DNA of 64,000 nucleotides from CAVUCE01 sp963739985 (GTDB taxonomy: Bacteria; Bacteroidota; Ignavibacteria; Ignavibacteriales; Ignavibacteriaceae): positions 310,001-374,000 of the forward strand of contig CAVUCE010000006.1 in NCBI GenBank assembly GCA_963739985.1, in the 5' to 3' direction. A program made the position numbers and the translations under genes. Position 1 is the stretch's first letter. The number at the start of each line of letters is the position of its first letter. Below the pieces are notes generated by a model. The model worked only from the letters and a program-made list of their open reading frames with translations, ran no database searches and was not told where the DNA came from. Shown piece by piece: positions 56,897-64,000 of this stretch.

Positions 56897-57991
56897 ATGA
56901 CACAGCATTCAAAAAAAAATAGGATCATTTTTATTGATTTAATGCGCGCTTTTGCTGTGCTTCAAATGGTTCAAGGGCATACTACCGATGTTTTGCTGGC
57001 AAATAATTTTCGAAATTTTGACTCGCCGATTTTCAACCTATGGTTTTTTATGCGCGGAATGACCGCACCCATCTTTTTGTTTACCGCCGGAACTGTTTTC
57101 ACTTATCTTTTGAGGTTAGTGGATAAACCTTTCAACGAAAATCCACGCGTAAAAAAAGGATATAAGCGATTTTTGCTTTTAATATTTTTGGGATACATGC
57201 TCCGTTATCCTACCCCTACAATAGTAAATTTTTCCAACGTAGGACCTGAACAATGGAAAATATTTTTTGCCGTTGATGTACTTCAGCTTATCGGGTTCGG
57301 AATTTTATTTACGATAATCTGTGCTTACATTGCTGAGAAATTAAAATTAAGTGATTATATGGTTTTTAGTGGAGCCGCATTAATTCTATTTATTGCTTCA
57401 GTTTTCACCGATGGAATTAATTGGTTGCAAATTTTCCCGGCGCCGATTGCCGGCTATTTTTATAAAGGAACCGGATCAAATTTCCCATTGTTTCCCTGGG
57501 CAGGTTATGTAATTGCCGGCGGTGTTTTAGGCAGCTACCTCGCAAAACATCCAATGGTTTTTAAAACTTCAAAATTCAGCTTAAATTTAGCTTTATTTGG
57601 ATTACTGTTTATTGCAATAGCGCTTATTGGTGATTTTATAGAAGTGCAGATTTATAATAAAAGTTTTTTATGGACAACAAGCCCAAATTTAATTTTTTAT
57701 AGGTTAGGAATTGTTCTATTTCTAAATTCTATCTTATCATTTATTTCATTAAAATTGGATACAATCCCAAGATTTTTAATTTTGATAGGGCGTAATACTC
57801 TGTTAATTTACATTGTTCATCTTATGATTTTATATGGAAGCGCCTGGAATCCCGGACTCATTATTTTATTCGACAAAAGTTTCAATGTTGCTCAGACGAT
57901 CGGTTCGGCATTGTTAATGATTTTGTTAATGACAGGAATGGTGATGGGTATTCATTATTTTAAGATTAGAAACAAACAATTGGTTACATAA
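56897..57991 (+). CDS. Multi-pass membrane acyltransferase-like protein (DUF1624/HGSNAT type)
   Basis: A 364-residue integral membrane protein with about ten hydrophobic segments. It starts IIFIDLMRAFAVLQMVQGH (about 10-28), the RxFAxxxMxxGH pattern of DUF1624/heparan-glucosaminide acetyltransferase-like and acyltransferase-3 proteins. The early FFMRGMTAPIFLFTAG supports it. The family transfers acyl groups from the cytoplasm to envelope sugars; the acceptor is not known here. The start ATG has a weak upstream GGTG. ruvB follows 23 bp later. Confidence 0.75.
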   Translation: MTQHSKKNRIIFIDLMRAFAVLQMVQGHTTDVLLANNFRNFDSPIFNLWFFMRGMTAPIFLFTAGTVFTYLLRLVDKPFNENPRVKKGYKRFLLLIFLGYMLRYPTPTIVNFSNVGPEQWKIFFAVDVLQLIGFGILFTIICAYIAEKLKLSDYMVFSGAALILFIASVFTDGINWLQIFPAPIAGYFYKGTGSNFPLFPWAGYVIAGGVLGSYLAKHPMVFKTSKFSLNLALFGLLFIAIALIGDFIEVQIYNKSFLWTTSPNLIFYRLGIVLFLNSILSFISLKLDTIPRFLILIGRNTLLIYIVHLMILYGSAWNPGLIILFDKSFNVAQTIGSALLMILLMTGMVMGIHYFKIRNKQLVT

Positions 57992-58014
57992 CCATATTAG
58001 ATTAAGAACTTTTT

Positions 58015-59040
58015 ATGAGAAAATCAGAAAATACCAATCCAAATTCAAAAGATGAAGAAATTCTTTACGAGCAGTCACTTCGTCCGCAAATGCTTTTGGA
58101 TTTTATGGGGCAATCGAAAATAACAGATAATTTAAATGTTTTTATTTCAGCTGCTTTAAAACGTGGCGAAGCGCTGGATCATGTTTTATTAACCGGACCT
58201 CCGGGATTAGGCAAAACAACACTTGCCCATATCCTGGCAAACGAAATGGGAGTTAAATTAAAAATCACTTCCGGGCCGGTGTTAGAGAAGCCCGGAGATT
58301 TGGCCGGATTATTAACAAATCTGGAAGAAAAATCGGTTTTATTTATTGATGAGATTCATCGATTGAGTCCGGTTGTTGAAGAATATTTGTACTCGGCTAT
58401 GGAAGATTACAAACTTGATATTATGATAGATTCCGGTCCTAATGCCAGAACAGTTCAAATTAAATTGCCCAAATATACACTGGTTGGCGCAACTACAAGA
58501 GCTGGAATGTTAACTTCACCATTGAGAGACAGATTCGGAATTAAATTTCGTTTGGATTATTATAACTCAGATATTCTTAATAAAATTGTTAGCCGTTCGG
58601 CAAAAATATTGAATCTTAAAATAGATCAAGATGCATCTTTAGAAATTGCTAAACGTTCCAGGGGAACTCCAAGAATTGCAAACAGACTTTTGAGAAGAAC
58701 TAGAGATTTCGCAGATTTTGAAGATAAGAAAGTAATTGATGTTGAGGTTTCCCGTATAGCTCTTGAGGCTTTGGAAGTTGATGAATACGGTCTTGATGAA
58801 ATGGACAAAGATATAATTCTGACAATAATAGAGAAATATAAAGGTGGACCGGTTGGTCTTGGAACTTTGGCGGTTGCTGTAAATGAAGATCCCGGAACTA
58901 TTGAAGAAGTCTATGAACCATTTTTGATTCAGCAAGGTTTCATCCAAAGAACTCCGCGCGGACGCGAAGTGACGGATTTAGCTTATAAAAGATTTGGGAA
59001 AAATAGATTAGGTGGAGACTCGAAATCGTTATTTGAATAA
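58015..59040 (+). CDS. ruvB: Holliday junction branch migration DNA helicase RuvB
   Basis: A 341-residue AAA+ ATPase of normal length. LRPQMLLDFMGQ (about 22), Walker A GPPGLGKTTLAH (about 61), Walker B FIDEIHRLSP, sensor YTLVGATTRAGML with LRDRFG, and the winged-helix RuvB_C domain with FLIQQGFIQRTPRGR are all present. It drives branch migration with RuvA, absent here. It follows the membrane acyltransferase. Confidence 0.97.
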   Translation: MRKSENTNPNSKDEEILYEQSLRPQMLLDFMGQSKITDNLNVFISAALKRGEALDHVLLTGPPGLGKTTLAHILANEMGVKLKITSGPVLEKPGDLAGLLTNLEEKSVLFIDEIHRLSPVVEEYLYSAMEDYKLDIMIDSGPNARTVQIKLPKYTLVGATTRAGMLTSPLRDRFGIKFRLDYYNSDILNKIVSRSAKILNLKIDQDASLEIAKRSRGTPRIANRLLRRTRDFADFEDKKVIDVEVSRIALEALEVDEYGLDEMDKDIILTIIEKYKGGPVGLGTLAVAVNEDPGTIEEVYEPFLIQQGFIQRTPRGREVTDLAYKRFGKNRLGGDSKSLFE

Positions 59041-59311
59041 TTTAATCCGATTTCGGACTGAGGCGAGGTAATTCATTTTCGGCTAATAAATCTGTGTGAA
59101 ATTAAAATTGCGAGCTATTTTTTCTATTTCTCCGCTTTTTTAAATAGAATATTCTTCTGAAAGCTTGAAATCAATAATATTAATTTTTCCAGGCAAAATC
59201 TTTTTCATTTTTCACCTAAATTAATAACCATAATTTAACATAATATTCGGGAAAATATTTGAACAGAAATGTAGTTATTCGCATATTTAAAGGATGTAAA
59301 TTTAGAATATT

Positions 59312-60244
59312 ATGAAATACATAAAATACCTTCTATACCTAGCACCAATTTTAATTTTTGTTTTAGCAATTTCTATACGTGAGCTCGATGAAGGAGAACT
59401 TGGATCTAGATCAAACCCTGTTAAAATATATTTTACACCTTCAGTTGATGCAAAAAGAATTTCTTTTAACGCCAGAGCTTTAACAGATTATCTTCATAAA
59501 GAAACCGGTTATTATTACAGAACAGCGGTTCCTGCAAGTTTTATAGCTGTTGTTGAGGCTTTCGGTACGGATAAGGCTGATATCGCCGGAATTAATACTT
59601 TTTCCTACATAATGGCACATGCAAAATACGGCGCCGAAGCAAAGCTAAGAATTGTCCGGGAGGGAAATCAAACTTCTTATAAAGGACAGTTTATTACACG
59701 TTATGATTCAGGAATTGATAGCCTTGCCGATATAAATGGCAGAAGCATGGCTTATGTAGATCCATCATCTACATCAGGTTATATTTTACCGAAAGCACTT
59801 CTGGAGAAAAAGGGAATTAAACCTAGTGAGACTGTTTTTGCGATGCGGCATGATAATGTTGTTACAATGGTTTATCAAGGTCAAGTTGCAGCTGGAGCTA
59901 CTTATTATGCTCCTCCCGATCCAAAGACCGGAGAAATAATGGATGCCAGAATGCGAGTTGAAAAACAATTTCCCGATGTGGCTAAAAAAATTAAAATAAT
60001 CGGTTTTACACAAGACATACCAAATGATCCATGGGTATTTCGTAAAAATATGCCCGAGGTAATGAAAACAAAAATTATTAATGCTCTATTAAAATTTGTT
60101 AAAACTCCCGAAGGCAAAAAAGCACTTTTTGATATTTACGATGTAACCGGACTAATTCCCACTAAAGATAGTGATTATAATGGCTTAAGAGCTTTATTAA
60201 AAAAACAGCACATTTCGTTTGAAAATCTATTGAAGAAAAAATGA
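59312..60244 (+). CDS. phnD: Phosphonate/phosphite-type ABC transporter substrate-binding protein
   Basis: A 310-residue periplasmic binding protein of the PhnD family. A hydrophobic leader (YLLYLAPILIFVLAISI) is followed by NPVKIYFTPSVDAKRI, then AGINTFSYIMAHAKYG, AYVDPSSTSGYILP and MRHDNVVTMVYQGQVAAGATYY, typical of PhnD. No lipobox Cys is present, so it is either soluble or held by its leader. The ligand may be phosphonate, phosphite or phosphate. It overlaps phnC by 4 nt. The 271-bp region before it holds no gene I can support and should carry the promoter. Confidence 0.87.
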   Translation: MKYIKYLLYLAPILIFVLAISIRELDEGELGSRSNPVKIYFTPSVDAKRISFNARALTDYLHKETGYYYRTAVPASFIAVVEAFGTDKADIAGINTFSYIMAHAKYGAEAKLRIVREGNQTSYKGQFITRYDSGIDSLADINGRSMAYVDPSSTSGYILPKALLEKKGIKPSETVFAMRHDNVVTMVYQGQVAAGATYYAPPDPKTGEIMDARMRVEKQFPDVAKKIKIIGFTQDIPNDPWVFRKNMPEVMKTKIINALLKFVKTPEGKKALFDIYDVTGLIPTKDSDYNGLRALLKKQHISFENLLKKK

Positions 60245-61002
60245 TATTAAAAGTTGATAATCTGCACAAAATTTATAAAAACGGAACTCATGCCTTAAAA
60301 GGCGTCAGTTTTGAAGTTGAAGAAGGCGAATTTCTGGTTATTATTGGGTTAAGCGGTTCCGGCAAATCTACCTTATTAAGATGCATAAACAGATTAATTG
60401 AACCTACTTCAGGCTCTGTGCAGTTTTTAGGAAAAGATATTACTCACATTAAAGGCGAGCAGCTTAGAAAAGTTAAAACCCAAATTGGAATGGTTTTTCA
60501 ACATTTCAATTTAATTAAAAGAAGATCGGTTTTATCGAATGTTATAAACGGAAGATTAGGCAGCTTAGGAACCTGGGAAACATTATTTGAAAAATACGAC
60601 GACGATGTAATTGCAGATGCGCATAAAAGTTTGGAGACCGTTGGAATTTCGGACAAAGCAAAAATTAGAGCTGATTCTTTGAGCGGTGGACAGCAGCAGA
60701 GAGTAGCGATTGCGAGAAGTTTGATGCAAAATCCAAAATTACTTCTTGCCGATGAACCTGTAGCTTCTTTAGATCCTGCAACTTCAAACTCGGTAATGCA
60801 GTATTTTGAAAAAATTAATAAGGAATTAGGTACAACAGTGATTTGCAATCTTCACTTTCTAAGTTTGGTTCGAAGATATGCTTCAAGGGTAATTGCTTTA
60901 AAAGACGGCGAGGTTATTTATCACGGATCGCCGAATGATATTGATGAAAATTGGTTTAAAACTATTTACGGTGAAGAAGCTGAAGAGGTGGAAATCAGAT
61001 GA
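60241..61002 (+). CDS. phnC: ABC transporter ATPase of the PhnC type
   Basis: A 253-residue ATPase. Walker A GLSGSGKSTLLR (about 35-46), Q loop MVFQHFNLI, signature SLSGGQQQRVAIARSL, Walker B LLADEPVASLDP and an H loop ending CNLHFLS. It pairs with phnD and phnE, overlapping each by 4 nt. PhnC-specific features include HFNLIKRRSVLSNV and the LGSLGTWETLF stretch. Confidence 0.9.
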   Translation: MILKVDNLHKIYKNGTHALKGVSFEVEEGEFLVIIGLSGSGKSTLLRCINRLIEPTSGSVQFLGKDITHIKGEQLRKVKTQIGMVFQHFNLIKRRSVLSNVINGRLGSLGTWETLFEKYDDDVIADAHKSLETVGISDKAKIRADSLSGGQQQRVAIARSLMQNPKLLLADEPVASLDPATSNSVMQYFEKINKELGTTVICNLHFLSLVRRYASRVIALKDGEVIYHGSPNDIDENWFKTIYGEEAEEVEIR

Positions 61003-62075
61003 TCCAAGATCCAGAATTAGAGTTGCATGCACATAAAATAATTGCCGCAAATAAAAAGAAAGAACAAAAAGCCGGTTTTATTAAAGCGGTTTTTCTTGAT
61101 ATCTTCTTCGTCTATTATAGTTTACTTGTAGTTCAACGCGCAATTTATTATAAATTTATTCTTGATTTGAGAGACTTGCCTTTTTCATGGTTACAAATAT
61201 TCATTTTATTTTTAGTGAGTATTGTAATTGGCTTTGCCTGGGCATCTACTAAAACCTCTTTGTCTTGTAAGTTATTCGGTATTGCAAAAGACAATAAAAC
61301 AACAAGGTGGACTGTTGAAATTTTCGGCTGGTTTCTTTTTAATATAACTTTTATTGCCGGATGGATCGTTACTAGAATTTCATTAGTTAGTCTATTTAGT
61401 AGTCAGGGAATAGAAGGTGCGGAAAGAATTTTTGGTGCGTTATTTCAACCTAATGGAGGAATATTTGATGACGCTCTTTTTGCGATGATTGAAACAATTT
61501 ATATTGCGCTAGTTGCAACATTAATTTCAATTCCGCCAACACTTTTTATAAGTTTCTTTACCGCAAGAAATCTTATGAAAGACAATAAGTTTACTTTTGC
61601 AATTTATTATGTTTTAAGATTGATTCTCAATTTTGTAAGATCTATTGAGCCTTTAATTTGGGCTATCATATTTTCAGTATGGGTCGGTATCGGTCCTTTT
61701 GCCGGAATGATTGCTCTACTAGTACATACAATCGCCTCAAACGCAAAATTGTATTCTGAAGCTATTGAAGGAATTGAAGAAGGTCCTGTTGAAGCCATTT
61801 CCGCGACCGGAGCAAATAAAGTTCAAGTTGTTTGGCATGCAGTTGTTCCTCAGATTGTACTTCCGTTTTTATCATTTACAATTTATCGCTGGGATATAAA
61901 CGTAAGAATGGCTACTATTATTGGTCTTGTCGGCGGAGGCGGTATCGGAACAATGTTAATGCAATATCAAGGCCTGGCAAAGTGGCACGAGGTTGGACTT
62001 ATAGTAATTATGATAGCTTTTGTTGTTTGGGTTATGGATTATATAAGTGCAAAAATTAGAGAAGCTATTTATTAA
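60999..62075 (+). CDS. phnE: ABC transporter permease of the PhnE type
   Basis: A 358-residue membrane protein with several hydrophobic segments in the second half. The EAA loop is EGPVEAISATGANKVQVVWH, followed by RMATIIGLVGGGGIGTML, typical of PhnE. Two hydrophobic stretches near the start extend the usual 270-residue core by about 80 residues. It is the only permease beside two ATPases, PhnC and the following PstB. It overlaps phnC by 4 nt. Confidence 0.88.
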   Translation: MIQDPELELHAHKIIAANKKKEQKAGFIKAVFLDIFFVYYSLLVVQRAIYYKFILDLRDLPFSWLQIFILFLVSIVIGFAWASTKTSLSCKLFGIAKDNKTTRWTVEIFGWFLFNITFIAGWIVTRISLVSLFSSQGIEGAERIFGALFQPNGGIFDDALFAMIETIYIALVATLISIPPTLFISFFTARNLMKDNKFTFAIYYVLRLILNFVRSIEPLIWAIIFSVWVGIGPFAGMIALLVHTIASNAKLYSEAIEGIEEGPVEAISATGANKVQVVWHAVVPQIVLPFLSFTIYRWDINVRMATIIGLVGGGGIGTMLMQYQGLAKWHEVGLIVIMIAFVVWVMDYISAKIREAIY

Positions 62076-62110
62076 TCCGTCTTAAAATCTTTCAAATTAA
62101 AAAGAACTAA

Positions 62111-62869
62111 ATGCAGAATATTAAAATTGTAACAAAGGATCTAAATCTTTATTACGGAAGTAATCACGCTTTAAAAGGTATTTCTCTAGAAATCCCGGAA
62201 AATAAAGTAACTGCATTAATCGGTCCTTCAGGTTGTGGAAAATCAACTTATTTGCGTACATTGAACAGAATGAATGATTTAATCCAGGGTGTTAAAATTA
62301 CCGGAGATGTACTAATAGACGGACAGGATATTTATGCTAAAAGGGTAGATGTTGTTCAGCTTCGTAAAAGTGTAGGAATGGTTTTTCAAAAAGCTAATCT
62401 TTTTCCAAAATCGATTTATGAAAATTTAGTTTACGGTCCAAGGATTAACGGACTTAGAAATAAATCGTATTTGAATGAGATAGTTGAAAAAACTTTGACG
62501 CAAGCCGCTCTTTGGAATGAAGTAAAAGATAGGTTAAATTCTCCTGCATTAAGTCTATCAGGTGGTCAGCAGCAGAGATTATGTATAGCAAGAGCTTTAA
62601 CAATTGAACCAAATATAGTTTTAATGGATGAACCGGCAAGCGCGCTGGATCCAATAGCTACAGCAAAAATTGAAGAGCTTGTTCATGAGTTGAAAAAGAA
62701 CTATACAATTGTTATTGTTACGCATAATATGCAACAAGCTGCACGCGTTAGCGATTTAACAGCTTTCTTTTTTGTTGGTGATTTGATTGAGTTTGATAAG
62801 ACAACTAAACTTTTTACTAATCCTTCTAAAAAACAAACAGAGGATTATATTACCGGTAGATTCGGTTAA
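62111..62869 (+). CDS. pstB: Phosphate ABC transporter ATPase PstB
   Basis: A 252-residue ATPase with the PstB-specific pattern LYYGSNHALKGISLEIPENK, Walker A GPSGCGKSTYLRTLNRMND, MVFQKANLFPKSIYENLVYG, the signature SLSGGQQQRLCIARAL and DEPASALDPIAT. The RMNDL stretch after Walker A and GPRINGL identify PstB rather than PhnC. pstS, pstC and pstA are missing. It lies 35 bp after phnE and 17 bp before phoU, so it appears joined to the phn operon. Confidence 0.92.
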   Translation: MQNIKIVTKDLNLYYGSNHALKGISLEIPENKVTALIGPSGCGKSTYLRTLNRMNDLIQGVKITGDVLIDGQDIYAKRVDVVQLRKSVGMVFQKANLFPKSIYENLVYGPRINGLRNKSYLNEIVEKTLTQAALWNEVKDRLNSPALSLSGGQQQRLCIARALTIEPNIVLMDEPASALDPIATAKIEELVHELKKNYTIVIVTHNMQQAARVSDLTAFFFVGDLIEFDKTTKLFTNPSKKQTEDYITGRFG

Positions 62870-62886
62870 TAAATTATAGGCTGAAA

Positions 62887-63589
62887 ATGGAAAGACAATT
62901 CGACGTACAAATCGAAAAGCTCAAGAAAAAAATTCTTAAAATGTGTAGTCTAGTAGATGAACAAGTTGAAAATGCGATTAAAGCAATTGACGAAGAGAAT
63001 ATTGAAATCGCGAATCAAGTTATAGAACGCGATGATAAAGTTGATAAATATGATGTTAAAATTGAAAAGGTTTGCCAAAAAATTATAGCACTTAATCAAC
63101 CTGTTGCTATGGATTTAAGATTGATTATTTCAGCTCTAACAATAAATACGAACCTTGAAAGAATTGGTGATATTGCTGTTAATCTTTGTGAAAACTTTCT
63201 AGTTTTAAAAGAAGAAGCCTGATTTTATTAATCGTACTCATTATTATGAAATGACTAAGTTAGTAAAGGAAATGATTAGAAACTCAATTGATTCCTTTAT
63301 TCAACAGGATGCTAAATTAGCGCAAAAAGTAATTCAAACAGATGAAATGCTGGACAATTACAACCGTGAAAATCATAAGATCTTAAAAGATGTAATGAAA
63401 GAAAATTCGGAAAGCATCGATTCAGCAGTTGCTCTGTTAGTGATGTCTAGACAGTTGGAAAGAATGGGCGATCATGCAACTAATATTGCTGAAGATGTAT
63501 TCTTTATTGTTGAAGCTCAGATGATCAAACATAAATACGAAAAATTCTTTTTTAGTGATGATTCTGAAGACGATGATGAAAATGAGTAG
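62887..63589 (+). pseudogene. phoU: Phosphate regulator PhoU, frameshifted at mid-protein
   Basis: The first frame (62887-63222) holds the first PhoU helical repeat, with ERDDKVDKYDVKIEK and MDLRLIISALTINTNLERIGD. The second frame (coding at least from 63206 to 63589) carries the second repeat, with IQTDEMLDNYNRENHK and ARQLERMGDH-type MSRQLERMGDHATNIAE. One base removed between about 63206 and 63217 joins them as KKPDFINRTHYYEM, giving about 234 residues, the normal PhoU size. PhoU restrains phosphate uptake and links PstB to the PhoR kinase. Its place directly after pstB supports the call. A sequencing error is likely. Confidence 0.88.
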
Positions 63590-63592
63590 ATC

Positions 63593-64000
63593 TTAATTTT
63601 GTAAATTCAAATTTTCTATAAATTTCAAATAAAGCTGTTCAACGTTTTCTACTTTCTCAGGGTGAGTTGATTTATATAATTCAGTTTCAAACAAAAATCC
63701 CCAACTTTGTGTAACAATGTAAGAAGCAATCATATCATCTTTGGATTTATTTTGATTTAATTTTAAAGCATCTCTAATCAAATTTTCTTCCCGGGAAATT
63801 AATGATGTTCCTATTGTAACTTCTTCAACAAAACTCTCATTTTTAACAAGAAGAAAAATTAAATCATACAATAATCTAAATTTCTCTTTTACAGAGATTT
63901 TATGGACAAAATATTCTTTGAATTTTTCCTTAGTAGAGATATCATTATTGCTGAAAATTTGTTTCACTTCGTCAAGATAGTTACTTGCCTCCCAGTTTAT
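63593..64000 (-). CDS. C-terminal part of a possible TetR-type regulator, truncated at the window edge
   Basis: The frame enters from the right edge (reading NWEASNYLDEVKQIF) and ends at 63593. Only about 135 residues are visible. They are all-helical, with DLIFLLVKN and IVTQSWGFLFETELY, and end in a leucine-rich helix, compatible with the ligand-binding half of TetR-type repressors. The DNA-binding half lies outside the window, so the family is uncertain. It converges on phoU with a 3-nt gap. Confidence 0.45.
   Translation of the reverse strand: MNWEASNYLDEVKQIFSNNDISTKEKFKEYFVHKISVKEKFRLLYDLIFLLVKNESFVEEVTIGTSLISREENLIRDALKLNQNKSKDDMIASYIVTQSWGFLFETELYKSTHPEKVENVEQLYLKFIENLNLQN

Overview
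The window looks like a stretch of chromosome from a member of the Ignavibacteria (Ignavibacteriota, in the wider Bacteroidota/Chlorobi group). The sequence-level reasons are the low-GC DNA, a C-terminal type IX secretion (T9SS) sorting domain of the NYPNPFNPTT type on a large secreted protease, the T9SS translocon protein SprA next to the regulator PorX, an hpnCDE squalene cassette and a glgC gene. The phylum assignment is inference from this gene content; no 16S rRNA is present.

Layout. 1-4.2 kb: a hybrid histidine kinase cut by the window edge, then a beta-class DNA methyltransferase. 4.3-10.6 kb: SRP RNA, followed by leftward genes (SixA-like phosphatase, EthD-like protein, lipoprotein, broken L,D-transpeptidase, uvrC, glgC). 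10.8-15.6 kb: broken M1 aminopeptidase, LpxH-like hydrolase and a class A penicillin-binding protein. 15.7-23.3 kb: a tRNA-Leu(CAG) followed by a tyrosine recombinase and an accessory island. The island holds the 3' end of a lost hsdS, a candidate PD-(D/E)XK protein, a DUF262+HNH protein, an AlbA_2/Schlafen-type ATPase, an HsdM methyltransferase and a 96-residue orphan. 23.4-34.1 kb: radical SAM/B12 protein, DEAD-box RNA helicase, T9SS-exported C39-like protease, outer-membrane receptor and prfC. 34.4-39.6 kb: hpnC-hpnD-hpnE, citrate synthase and a DUF985 cupin. 39.8-53.5 kb: sprA, porX, tsaE, tsaB, a DUF1573 protein, accD and panC, with coaX and birA on the other strand. 53.6-56.8 kb: hsp20-dnaK-hsp20 behind a good sigma-54 promoter with a symmetrical upstream site. 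56.9-64 kb: a membrane acyltransferase, ruvB, and a phosphorus gene set phnD-phnC-phnE-pstB-phoU, ending with a truncated leftward regulator-like gene.

How the genes work together. SprA and PorX belong to the export route that would carry the sorting-domain protease. TsaE and TsaB contribute to t6A tRNA modification. AccD, PanC, CoaX and BirA link biotin, pantothenate/CoA and fatty-acid synthesis. The five island genes from 17.3 to 23.3 kb are packed as one operon (gaps of 27, 9, -8 and 5 nt). They combine nuclease-type, NTPase-type and methyltransferase proteins without an intact hsdS or hsdR, and are the best candidate here for an undescribed defence system.

Five genes carry single-base frameshifts that can be repaired by eye: L,D-transpeptidase, M1 peptidase, AlbA_2 ATPase, hsdM and phoU. 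Five in 64 kb, including housekeeping genes, suggests residual assembly errors as much as real decay, so the broken genes should be read with that in mind.
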